NCBI RefSeq assembly: GCF_000219605.1
Contig: NC_015740.1
Span: forward strand, 1,302,001 to 1,366,000
Source: Stutzerimonas stutzeri
GTDB taxonomy: Bacteria; Pseudomonadota; Gammaproteobacteria; Pseudomonadales; Pseudomonadaceae
Direction: 5' to 3'
Length of the DNA stretch: 64,000 nucleotides
The notes beneath the pieces are model-generated. The model saw nothing but the letters and a program-made list of their open reading frames with translations, had not been told where the DNA came from and searched no databases. Both the position numbers and the translations under genes were made by a program. This document shows, one piece after another, positions 1 through 8,230 of this stretch. Numbering within the stretch: the first letter of the stretch is position 1; each line of letters opens with the position of its first letter.

Positions 1-1296
1 GGCGATGAATCGAACCTCATTGAGGTCGGACTCGAAAGCAGTCGCCCGTGTTGTAGCCTGGCGCACCCGCAGAGAGAGGTCCTTGAACGAGCCTGTCTGT
101 ACAACGTAGCGTGCTTCGACGTCGCGTTCCCAGCGCTTCTGTCCGGACAGAGGCGCGCCGTTATCGTCTTGGCGCATATATACCTCATTTGCGTTGCTGT
201 AATCGGCGCCCCAGCCGCGGGCGTAGCGAGTCATGAACGTAAGCCCAGGTATGCCGTAACCCGCCATGTTCAGGTCATAACGCAGCATCCAGGACTGCTC
301 TTTAGGTGAGTTGAAATCACTGTACTGGATGGAGTTATTCAGGTAGATCGAGTCCGCTTGGCGCAAGTAGTCAAAGTCGTTGTTACCGTTGTTTCGCTGA
401 TACGACGCCGTGACGGTGTGCGCGCCGAAGGCGACACCCAGACTGGAACTCCAGATGCTGTTGTTAAACTCGCCCAGCAATTTCCGACCTTCGTCGGTTG
501 CCTTGTAGTAGTTGAAGCTGCCCAGCAGCACGACGGCATCGGAAAGTGGATAGGTGGCCGAGACACCGAAATAATGTTGATCCCAGGCATCCTTCAGCCG
601 GCTGGTATACAGGCTAAGACTGAGGTTTTCGTTCACGCTATAGTCGCCGCCTGCGTAGCCGAGCCAAGGCGAGTCGACGCCGCCGCCATAAAACGTGACG
701 AAGTCATCGTTCGTGTTGCTGGTATTGGGCTGGCTCATCGCGTGCAGGCGGCCGCCCTGGAGGGTGAGGTCGTCCAGCGAGTTGTTCACAACGGTGACAC
801 CCTTGAAAGACTCCGGCAGCAGCCGTGCGTCACCAAAGTGCACGACAGGAGTAGCGGGAAATACATCGCCTGCCTTGATCTCGGTGCCCAAGAACCGTGC
901 TTTCACGGCCCCCCCTACTCGAGAAAAGTCATCCTCGGCATCGCCGGCGCTATTGTAGGGGAGAAGATCGACGGTTCCGCCAGCACCGGAACGTCCTGAT
1001 CCAGAATCGAGTTTGAGGCCGAGCATGGCGAAGGCGTCGACGCCGATCCCCACCGAGCCTTGGGTATATCCGGACTCAAAGAATGCCATCAGTCCGTGAG
1101 CCCATTCCTCAGAATAGCCATTGCCGGTGGCGCTCCCACCGTCGCGAAAATCTCGGTTGAAATAAAAGTTGCGATTTATCAGCGAAAGCGTGCTGCCTTC
1201 GATGAAGCCCTCCGCTGTTTCCGATTGGGCAAAGACCGGGGCGCTGCCCAGTGCCAGTGAAAGGGCTGTAAGTGAAAGGGCGGCCTTTTTGCTCAT
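1..1296 (-). CDS. OprD-family outer membrane porin (C-terminus beyond window edge)
   Basis: The reverse strand reads open from an ATG at 1296 to the window edge, so at least 432 codons are present and the end of the gene is missing. It begins with a signal peptide (MSKKAALSLTALSLALG, cleavage near APVFAQ). The mature protein then shows the OprD pattern of 'GFIEGSTLSLINRNFYFNRD', a heptad-like run of aromatic beta-strands, and a PxxVVHFGDARLLPESFKG-type segment. The family forms 18-stranded monomeric channels for small carboxylates, amino acids and some drugs; the substrate here is unknown. It is divergent from czcCBA and shares its intergenic operator region, so it is probably controlled with metal efflux. 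Family call is firm; specificity is not. Confidence 0.88.
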   Translation of the reverse strand, partial: MSKKAALSLTALSLALGSAPVFAQSETAEGFIEGSTLSLINRNFYFNRDFRDGGSATGNGYSEEWAHGLMAFFESGYTQGSVGIGVDAFAMLGLKLDSGSGRSGAGGTVDLLPYNSAGDAEDDFSRVGGAVKARFLGTEIKAGDVFPATPVVHFGDARLLPESFKGVTVVNNSLDDLTLQGGRLHAMSQPNTSNTNDDFVTFYGGGVDSPWLGYAGGDYSVNENLSLSLYTSRLKDAWDQHYFGVSATYPLSDAVVLLGSFNYYKATDEGRKLLGEFNNSIWSSSLGVAFGAHTVTASYQRNNGNNDFDYLRQADSIYLNNSIQYSDFNSPKEQSWMLRYDLNMAGYGIPGLTFMTRYARGWGADYSNANEVYMRQDDNGAPLSGQKRWERDVEARYVVQTGSFKDLSLRVRQATTRATAFESDLNEVRFIA

Positions 1297-1597
1297 GATG
1301 ATGCTCCTGATATACGGCATGTCAGCGCTCGAATGACGCCTTCGCCTTTTTGTTCGAGTGCCGGGCGATGATCTTCCCCTGTAAATGACCGCAGGATTAG
1401 CGGTAAATGACGATCTCGTAATCTTGAGCGGTGCAATCGCAGATATTCCTTGGATTACAAATTTGTAATGTCGTAGTCACCCGGCCGATATCCGCGCTTA
1501 TCTAAAGTCACGCCGCTTAGCCATCAGCTATCTGGCCGGTTTAGTGCGGCTGAGGAAACGCTATCGACGAAGGGGGCACTGCACTGCAGTGTTGCGT
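1297..1597. promoter_or_regulatory. Divergent oprD-like / czcC control region with palindromic operators
   Basis: This 301-base gap separates the divergent porin and czcC. A perfect 16-base palindrome ATTACAAATTTGTAAT lies at 1454-1469. A weaker relative (ATGACGATCTCGTAAT, 11 of 16 identical) lies at 1407-1422. The pattern resembles operator boxes of the CopR/CusR/CzcR class of heavy-metal response regulators (established knowledge of those families). That it binds such a regulator here is inference. Similar boxes recur near 7.9-8.0 kb. No response regulator or sensor kinase is visible in the window. Confidence 0.6.
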
Positions 1598-2839
1598 ATG
1601 TATCAAAAGAAACGCTTGTATCTGCTTGCTAGCGGGCTGCTTGGGCTCGGGCTGGCACTAATGTCGCTCGAGGTGGGCGCGCAAGACGGTCTGACACTGG
1701 AGCGGGCCGTGTCCCTTGCGTATGAACGCAACCCAGAATTTTCCGCTGCGCGGTCGGAGATCGGCATCGCAAGCGGTCTGCGCCGCCAAGCTGGGGTTAT
1801 CCCGAACCCGGAATTAGGGTTCGAGGTGGAAGACACTCAGTCCGACCGCCAGACCCGCTCAATTACAATCACCCAGTCGATCGAGTTGGGCGGCAAGCGC
1901 GGCGCTCGAATCGGCGTGGCGGATGCTAATCGCTCGATGGTGGATGCCGATCTCGACCTTCGACGCCAAGGATTACGTGCAGATGTGATCCAGGCATTCT
2001 TCGCCGCCCTGCGTGCCCAGGAGGGCATGCAACTGGCCGAGGCCTCTCTGTCATTGGCCGAGCGGGCTGCTAAGGTCGCCGACGCACAGGTCGATGCCGG
2101 AAAAGTTTCGCCAGTGGAGGCGACGCGCGCCGATATGCAACTGGCGTCCGTACAACTGGACCTGCGGCGAGCACGCCAGGAATGGGACAACGCTCGACAG
2201 ATGCTAGCGCGCCTGCTCGGGACCGACGCACCGGAGTTTGGCAGTTTGCTGGGCAGTTTCGAACACCTGCCAGATGTGCCTAGCGAATCTGCATTATTGG
2301 CGCGCGTGCGTGAGAGTGCCGATATGCGTAGGGCTCTGCGCCAAGTGGCCTTGAGTGAAGCCGAGCTGGGGCTTCAGCGAAGCCAGCGCTACCCGGACAT
2401 AAGCGTCAGTATCGGTAGCCAGTACGACGAAATCGAGCGTGAGCGCGTCAACCTCGTCGGCCTCTCTGTTCCGCTGCCTTTATTCGATCGTAACCAAGGC
2501 AATGTTCTGGCGGCCGCACGGCGGGCGGAGCAGGCGCGTGATCTTCGTAATGCGGCAGAGCTGCGCGTTCGTGCGGAGATCCAGCAGGCCCTTCGCGACT
2601 GGCGTACCGCACGTGCAGACGTCGAGGAAATACGCAACCGGATACTGCCGGCAGGACAGCGAACCGTGGAAGCGGCCACACGTGGTTTCAGTCTTGGCCG
2701 CTTCGCGTTCCTCGACGTGCTCGACGCACAGCGTGCGCTGATAGATGCACGCACGCGCTATCTGCAGTCATTGCAAGCCGTGGTCGACGCCTGGGCGCGT
2801 ATCGAGCGGCTGTACGGACCTACCACTACCTTCGAATGA
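1598..2839 (+). CDS. czcC: CzcC-type outer membrane factor of heavy-metal RND efflux pump
   Basis: This 413-residue TolC-family protein would form the outer-membrane exit duct of the Czc tripartite pump. The ATG at 1598 is chosen over an upstream in-frame GTG at 1544 because it places a signal peptide (MYQKKRLYLLASGLLGLGLALMS..., cleavage near VGAQ) at the terminus. Two OEP repeats of long amphipathic helices follow, with a conserved ITITQSIELGGKRGAR segment near residue 90 and VGLSVPLPLFDRNQG near 300. It is first in the order czcC-czcB-czcA and lies downstream of the 1454-1469 palindrome. The exported metal (Zn, Co, Cd or Ni) cannot be fixed from this subunit. Confidence 0.9.
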   Translation: MYQKKRLYLLASGLLGLGLALMSLEVGAQDGLTLERAVSLAYERNPEFSAARSEIGIASGLRRQAGVIPNPELGFEVEDTQSDRQTRSITITQSIELGGKRGARIGVADANRSMVDADLDLRRQGLRADVIQAFFAALRAQEGMQLAEASLSLAERAAKVADAQVDAGKVSPVEATRADMQLASVQLDLRRARQEWDNARQMLARLLGTDAPEFGSLLGSFEHLPDVPSESALLARVRESADMRRALRQVALSEAELGLQRSQRYPDISVSIGSQYDEIERERVNLVGLSVPLPLFDRNQGNVLAAARRAEQARDLRNAAELRVRAEIQQALRDWRTARADVEEIRNRILPAGQRTVEAATRGFSLGRFAFLDVLDAQRALIDARTRYLQSLQAVVDAWARIERLYGPTTTFE

Positions 2840-2880
2840 CCGAAACGCCGCCATTACGTATTGGCGGTGGGGGAGCTTGC

Positions 2881-4188
2881 ATGAAAAAACAGACGGGAAT
2901 CGCTCTGGCGGTCGCTTTGGTACTGCTGACCGGCGTTGGCGTAAAACAGGGCTTCGTTCTTGAGGCGCAGGCCAGCGATAACAAGGCTGAGCACGCCGAG
3001 GATGGCCACGCGCATGAGGATGGAGAAAGCGGTCACGAGGAATCTGAGAACGACCATGGGGACGAAGACGGTCATGACGCTGAAGGCGATGGCCACGGCC
3101 ATGGTGACGAAAGCGGTCATGGCGGTGAGGAGGACGAGCACGGCAACGAAACGCATGCCGAAGGTGAGATTGAGCTTTCCGAAGAGCAGATACGTGCCGC
3201 AGGCATTCAGCTAAGCAAGGCCGGACCGGCTGAAATCGGCTCGTCTGTATCTTTGCCGGGCGAGCTGCGTTTCGACGAAGACCGTACCGCACATGTCGTG
3301 CCCCGTGTGGCCGGCGTTGTCGAATCGGTTTCGGTCAACCTGGGTGACCAAGTGAAGAAGGGCCAGTTGCTGGCGGTTATCGCCAGCGAGCAGCTGTCCG
3401 AGCAGCGTAGTGAGCTGGCTGCCGCCGAGCAGCGCCTCCGGCTGGCTCGCACCTTGTTCGAGCGTGAGCGCACCCTATGGCAGGAGCGTATCTCTGCAGA
3501 ACAGGACTATTTGCAGGCCCAGCAGAGCCTGCGCGTAGCAGAAATCGACTTGCGTAATGCCCAAGAAAAAACACGGGCGCTGGGCGGCGGAAGTGGCGCA
3601 GGCGTAGGCAACCGCTACGAGCTGCGCGCACCTTTCGATGCAGTGGTCGTCGAGAAGCATATTGTGCTGGGCGAGCGTGTGGATGAAACGACCAGCGTCT
3701 TCACTCTGACTGATTTGTCGCGGGTTTGGGCCACGTTCAGCGTACCTGCCCGTGATTTGATGCGCGTAACCGTCGGCCGAGAAGTCGAAGTTGTTGCCGG
3801 CGAGCTAGGCGTGCGAACAATGGGGAAGGTCGCCCATGTGGGCAGCCTGCTGGGCGAGCAGACGCGTGCCGCGACAGCCCGCGTGACCCTGGCCAACCCC
3901 GATGGGGCTTGGCGTCCCGGTCTTTTCGTGACGGTCCGAGTTAGCGCCGACGGACGTAGTGTTCCGGTCACGGTTCCAGTCGAGGCGGTCCAGACCGTCG
4001 AAAACGCGCCGACGGTTTTCGTTCGCACGCCGCACGGCTTCCAGGCGCACCCGGTTTCGCTGGGCCAGCGCGACGAAAATCGCGTGGAAATTCGTGACGG
4101 ATTGCAGGCCGGCCAACAGATCGCGACCGCTGGCAGCTTCATCCTGAAATCCGAACTCGGCAAAGGCTCCGCCGAGCACGTTCACTGA
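2881..4188 (+). CDS. czcB: CzcB-type periplasmic adaptor (membrane fusion protein), His-rich N-terminus
   Basis: This 435-residue adaptor would link CzcA to CzcC in the periplasm and pass metal ions to the pump. The ATG at 2881 follows GGGGGAG and begins a signal or anchor helix (residues 5-27). Residues about 37-95 are a disordered His/Asp/Glu-rich stretch with 11 histidines, a metal-binding feature of several Czc-type adaptors. A barrel-sandwich (VVPRVAGVVESVSVNLGDQV), a helical hairpin (residues about 175-245) and a beta-barrel domain follow. It starts 41 bases after the czcC stop and ends 19 bases before czcA. An earlier in-frame codon at 2836 overlaps czcC but would put extra residues before the signal peptide. 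Confidence 0.92.
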   Translation: MKKQTGIALAVALVLLTGVGVKQGFVLEAQASDNKAEHAEDGHAHEDGESGHEESENDHGDEDGHDAEGDGHGHGDESGHGGEEDEHGNETHAEGEIELSEEQIRAAGIQLSKAGPAEIGSSVSLPGELRFDEDRTAHVVPRVAGVVESVSVNLGDQVKKGQLLAVIASEQLSEQRSELAAAEQRLRLARTLFERERTLWQERISAEQDYLQAQQSLRVAEIDLRNAQEKTRALGGGSGAGVGNRYELRAPFDAVVVEKHIVLGERVDETTSVFTLTDLSRVWATFSVPARDLMRVTVGREVEVVAGELGVRTMGKVAHVGSLLGEQTRAATARVTLANPDGAWRPGLFVTVRVSADGRSVPVTVPVEAVQTVENAPTVFVRTPHGFQAHPVSLGQRDENRVEIRDGLQAGQQIATAGSFILKSELGKGSAEHVH

Positions 4189-4207
4189 TCCTCCGGATAC
4201 CTAACTC

Positions 4208-7200
4208 ATGTTCGAACGTATTCTTCGCTTCGCCATCGAGCAGCGCTGGCTAGTGCTGCTGGCGGTCTTGGGCATGGCGGGCGTCGGGGTTTATAGCTAT
4301 CAGCGCTTACCTATCGACGCTGTGCCCGACATCACCAATGTACAGGTTCAAATTAACGCCGCAGTCCCAGGCGCGTCGCCGCTTGAAACCGAGCAACGCG
4401 TTACCTTCCCCATCGAGACGGCGATGGCCGGCTTGCCCCACCTGCGCCAGACACGTTCATTATCGCGCTCCGGGTTCGCTCAGATCACCGTAATCTTTGA
4501 TGATGGCACCGATCTCTATTTCGCCCGGCAATTGGTGAGTGAACGGCTGCAGGCCGCGAGCAACGAGCTTCCGCAGGGCGTGGAGGTCACTCTCGGTCCC
4601 ATCTCCACCGGCCTGGGGGAAATCTTCCTCTGGACGGTCGAGGCCGAGCCCGAGGCGCGCCGTCCTGATGGTCAGCCCTACACGCCGACCGACCTGCGTG
4701 AAATCCAGGACTGGATCATCAAGCCGCAGCTGCGAAACGTTCGAGGCGTTGCCGAGATCAACACGATCGGTGGCTTCGCCAAAGAGTATCAGGTAGCGCC
4801 CGATCCGAAGCGCATGGCCGCGTACCGAATCACTCTGGAACAACTTGTAGTTGCGCTCGAACGTAACAACGCCAACGTCGGCGCCGGCTTCATCGAGCGT
4901 AATGGCGAACAATTGTCGATCCGCACACCCGGCCAGCTCGGCTCCCCCGAGGACATTGGCAATATCGTCCTGAGCAACGCAGGCGGTGCGCCCGTGCGGG
5001 TACGCGATATTGCCGAAGTGGGGATCGGTCGCGAGCTGCGCTCTGGCGCGGCCACCGACAATGGACGCGAGGTGGTCCTCGGGACCGCCTTTATGCTGGT
5101 GGGAGAAAACAGCCGTAGCGTGTCGCAGGCAGTCGCGCAGCGTTTGGAGATTATCAACCAGAACCTGCCAGAAGGCGTGAGCGCCATAACGGTCTATGAC
5201 CGGACCGACCTTGTTGACAAGGCCATCGCCACGGTTCGCAAGAACCTAATCGAAGGCGCGATCCTGGTTATCGCCGTGCTGTTTCTGTTCCTCGGCAACC
5301 TGCGTGCAGCCCTAATCACAGCGATGGTCATCCCGCTTTCCATGCTATTCACCTTCACCGGCATGGCGACTAATAAGGTCAGTGCCAACCTCATGAGTCT
5401 AGGGGCACTCGACTTCGGCATCATCGTCGACGGTGCGGTGGTCATCGTCGAAAACGCAATCCGCCGGCTTGCCCACGCCCAGGAAAAACATGGCAGGATT
5501 CTGACCCGCAGTGAGCGTTTCCACGAAGTATTCGCGGCGGCCAAGGAGGCACGGCGTCCGCTGATCTACGGCCAGCTGATCATCATGGTGGTCTACCTGC
5601 CGATCTTTGCGCTCACCGGTGTCGAGGGGAAGATGTTCCACCCCATGGCATTCACGGTGGTAATCGCACTGTTGGGCGCCATGATTCTCTCGGTCACCTT
5701 CGTACCCGCTGCTGTTGCCCTTTTTGTCACCGGTAAAGTGCAAGAGAAGGACAACCGCCTGATGCGTGCCGCGCGCAATGGCTACGCACCGGTGCTCGAC
5801 TGGGTCATGCGTCATCGCACATTGGTATTCAGTGGCGCCGTCGCTAGCGTGCTGCTGTCTGCGCTGCTGGCCATGCGAATGGGTAGCGAGTTCGTTCCGA
5901 GCCTCAGCGAGGGTGATTTTGCGCTTCAAGCTCTGCGCGTTCCAGGGACCAGCCTCTCCCAATCCGTGGATATGCAGCAGCGGCTCGAAAAGGCAATTGC
6001 CGAACAGGTCCCGGAGGTCAAGCGTACGTTTGCCCGAACCGGCACCGCAGAGATCGCGGCTGACCCTATGCCGCCGAATATTTCGGACAGCTATGTGATG
6101 CTCAAGCCCAAGGAAGAATGGCCAGATCCGGACAAATCCCGCGAGCAGCTCATTGAGGACATCCAGAAGGCGGCCGCATCTGTACCAGGCAGCAACTATG
6201 AGATGTCTCAGCCGATCCAGTTACGCTTCAACGAGCTGATTTCCGGAGTTCGCAGCGATGTGGCCGTTAAGGTGTTCGGGGACGACATGGATATTCTCAA
6301 CAAAACGGCTGATGACATCGCGGCGATACTTCAGGACGTACCAGGCGCGTCCGAAGTAAAAGTCGAGCAGACAACGGGCCTCCCGCTGCTGAGCGTCAAT
6401 GTGGATCGCGACAAGGCGGCACGCTTCGGACTCAACATCGGCGATGTGCAGGATACCGTCGCCGCCGCGATTGGCGGACGGGAAGCCGGAACCTTTTTTG
6501 AGGGTGACCGTCGTTTCGACATCGTTGTTCGTCTTTCCGATACGCTGCGTGCCGATCCGGATGTGCTGGCTCGCCTGCCGATTCCGGTGCCAGCGGTAGC
6601 GGGTGCTGCCAACGACCGAATCGACTTTATCCCGCTGGCTGAGGTTGCCACGCTGGAATTCGTGCTGGGCCCGAATCAGATCAGCCGTGAGGATGGCAAG
6701 CGTCTGGTGGTGGTAAGCGCCAACGTTCGAGGGCGTGACATTGGCAGTTTCGTCCAAGATGCGTCTGCAGCAATCGCTGAACGAAACCCGGTACCGCCCG
6801 GTTACTGGACGACGTGGGGTGGGCAGTTCGAGCAGCTGCAGGCTGCCGCCAAGCGCCTGCAGCTGGTCGTCCCAGTCGCCTTACTGCTGGTCTTCGTGCT
6901 GCTGTTCATGATGTTCAACACACTGCGCGATGGGCTGGTCGTCTTCACTGGCATTCCGTTCGCGCTTACTGGGGGAATTCTTGCACTCTGGCTCCGGGAC
7001 ATTCCCCTCTCAATTTCCGCTGGCGTCGGGTTCATCGCGTTGTCGGGTGTGGCAGTACTCAACGGACTGGTGATGATTGCTTTCATTAAAGGATTGCTAG
7101 AGGAAGGCCGGCCTTTATCCGAGGCTGTGCGTGAGGGCGCACTGGTGCGATTGCGCCCAGTCCTGATGACAGCGCTGGTGGCGTCGCTCGGCTTCGTCCC

Positions 7201-7372
7201 AATGGCGTTGGCCACAGGGACCGGCGCGGAAGTCCAACGGCCTCTGGCGACCGTGGTCATTGGCGGCATCCTGTCCTCGACAGCACTGACGCTGCTGGTA
7301 TTGCCTGCGCTCTATTACACGGCTCTGCAGCGCCGCATGAAACGCAACGAAGAGGATGAGGACGCGAGCTGA
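4208..7372 (+). CDS. czcA: CzcA-type heavy-metal efflux RND transporter
   Basis: This 1054-residue inner-membrane proton/cation antiporter of the HME-RND family has the usual full length. It has a first TM helix at residues 12-30, two large periplasmic loops and 12 predicted TM helices. The diagnostic TM4 motif DFGIIVDGAVVIVEN starts at residue 402, placing Asp402, Asp408 and Glu415 exactly where CzcA of Cupriavidus has its essential acidic residues. This pattern is typical of Zn/Co/Cd (HME1) pumps rather than Cu/Ag pumps. It is the last gene of the operon and is followed within about 20 bases by a strong intrinsic terminator. Confidence 0.95.
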   Translation: MFERILRFAIEQRWLVLLAVLGMAGVGVYSYQRLPIDAVPDITNVQVQINAAVPGASPLETEQRVTFPIETAMAGLPHLRQTRSLSRSGFAQITVIFDDGTDLYFARQLVSERLQAASNELPQGVEVTLGPISTGLGEIFLWTVEAEPEARRPDGQPYTPTDLREIQDWIIKPQLRNVRGVAEINTIGGFAKEYQVAPDPKRMAAYRITLEQLVVALERNNANVGAGFIERNGEQLSIRTPGQLGSPEDIGNIVLSNAGGAPVRVRDIAEVGIGRELRSGAATDNGREVVLGTAFMLVGENSRSVSQAVAQRLEIINQNLPEGVSAITVYDRTDLVDKAIATVRKNLIEGAILVIAVLFLFLGNLRAALITAMVIPLSMLFTFTGMATNKVSANLMSLGALDFGIIVDGAVVIVENAIRRLAHAQEKHGRILTRSERFHEVFAAAKEARRPLIYGQLIIMVVYLPIFALTGVEGKMFHPMAFTVVIALLGAMILSVTFVPAAVALFVTGKVQEKDNRLMRAARNGYAPVLDWVMRHRTLVFSGAVASVLLSALLAMRMGSEFVPSLSEGDFALQALRVPGTSLSQSVDMQQRLEKAIAEQVPEVKRTFARTGTAEIAADPMPPNISDSYVMLKPKEEWPDPDKSREQLIEDIQKAAASVPGSNYEMSQPIQLRFNELISGVRSDVAVKVFGDDMDILNKTADDIAAILQDVPGASEVKVEQTTGLPLLSVNVDRDKAARFGLNIGDVQDTVAAAIGGREAGTFFEGDRRFDIVVRLSDTLRADPDVLARLPIPVPAVAGAANDRIDFIPLAEVATLEFVLGPNQISREDGKRLVVVSANVRGRDIGSFVQDASAAIAERNPVPPGYWTTWGGQFEQLQAAAKRLQLVVPVALLLVFVLLFMMFNTLRDGLVVFTGIPFALTGGILALWLRDIPLSISAGVGFIALSGVAVLNGLVMIAFIKGLLEEGRPLSEAVREGALVRLRPVLMTALVASLGFVPMALATGTGAEVQRPLATVVIGGILSSTALTLLVLPALYYTALQRRMKRNEEDEDAS

Positions 7373-7392
7373 TATTGGTTTTCTCCCAACGT

Positions 7393-7419
7393 AGGCCAGG
7401 CTTGATGCCTGGCCTTTTT
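7393..7419 (+). terminator. Rho-independent terminator of czcCBA
   Basis: AGGCCAGGC and GCCTGGCCT form a 9-bp perfect stem with a 5-base loop, followed by TTTTT. It sits 20 bases after the czcA stop. Confidence 0.9.
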
Positions 7420-7511
7420 ATGAATATCCAATCGAAGCTTCGAAGGGTTCACTGAAAGGATTTGTGGCCCCAATGCGCTGGTAACGACTGACGGGTACGT
7501 TATCGAGAAAC

Positions 7512-7536
7512 AAAAAAAGCGCCTCGAAAGGCGCTT
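7512..7536 (-). terminator. Rho-independent terminator of the small secreted protein gene
   Basis: Read on the reverse strand, AAGCGCCT and AGGCGCTT form an 8-bp stem with a 4-base loop, followed by a run of seven T. It lies 64 bases downstream of the stop at 7600. Confidence 0.85.
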
Positions 7537-7599
7537 AAATACAGCTTTACCAACGGGATTCGGAAGCTATCGGAGGCGAAGATTGTTCGGGTGAAGCGG

Positions 7600-7830
7600 T
7601 TATTCAGTTTTGGATTCTTTCTTTATTTGCATATTGCTCTGATCCGGGCGCGGATTCTTAGCTTCTAGTCCGTCTATTTTTTCTTCACCAGACTCGGTTT
7701 CGTGAATCCGTTTTTGTTCTGCACGAAACTTTTCGTTAAATTTCATTGAACGATCGTAGCCGTCTCCTGCATAGGATAATGCGGAGCCGAAGATTACCGA
7801 TCCAACAATAATAGCTTTCAACAGATTCAT
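7600..7830 (-). CDS. Small secreted protein of the metal-resistance cluster
   Basis: This 76-residue protein has a clear signal peptide (MNLLKAIIVGSVIFGSALSYAG) and a short, charged, hydrophilic mature part of about 55 residues rich in Lys and Glu, with no Cys. The ATG at 7830 is preferred over 7854 because GAGGG stands just upstream and the signal peptide then starts at the terminus. It resembles small periplasmic proteins annotated in pseudomonads as carrying a PtrA N-terminal domain, several of which are metal-induced; this match is by eye and weak. It is divergent from the CDF gene, with two operator-like palindromes between them, and ends in its own terminator, so it is probably expressed under metal stress. 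Confidence 0.6.
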   Translation of the reverse strand: MNLLKAIIVGSVIFGSALSYAGDGYDRSMKFNEKFRAEQKRIHETESGEEKIDGLEAKNPRPDQSNMQIKKESKTE

Positions 7831-8230
7831 ATGGGCAGCCCTCGCTAAATTCAAAGTGGCTTGTTGAGCTTTCCCGGTGAGCTCTACAGGTTCTAACGAA
7901 TTTTGCGCGACTGAAGATAACGGCAGTGTGAGCCAAACATTACATTATTGAAATGTAATCTTCCGCTGTGCAGCTTGAACCACGAAAGATGATGTGAAGA
8001 TTACAAATCTGTCATATTCAGATCATGACAAGGGTTAGCCAGTTATCGGCGTATTGAAGGCAATGGCGCACGAACTCGGGCGATGATGGTCGGATTTCTG
8101 TCAACGGTTTGGAGGCTGTCTCCGTGTCAGACGGTACAAAGGCACTAGTATATTTATTTGTTGCTATAGACGACCGTTTGGCTTCCTGTGCTTAGTCTTT
8201 TTTTAGATTTTTAAGGGTGGTTAAAAACCA
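7831..8230. promoter_or_regulatory. Divergent control region with two operator-like palindromes
   Basis: This 400-base AT-richer region lies between the small secreted protein and the CDF gene. ATTACATT-5-AATGTAAT occupies 7939-7959, and ATTACAAATCTGTCAT occupies 8000-8015 (14 of 16 identical to the perfect palindrome at 1454-1469). Position between divergent genes and similarity to the czc operator suggest one metal-responsive regulator controls all four flanking units; that is inference. The bases from 8050 to 8215 show no further repeat or ORF that I can support. Confidence 0.55.

Noticed and set aside
358..999. Forward-strand ORF of about 213 codons at the left end
   Set aside because: It lies antisense within the OprD-type porin, which has a signal peptide and continuous family-like sequence on the reverse strand.
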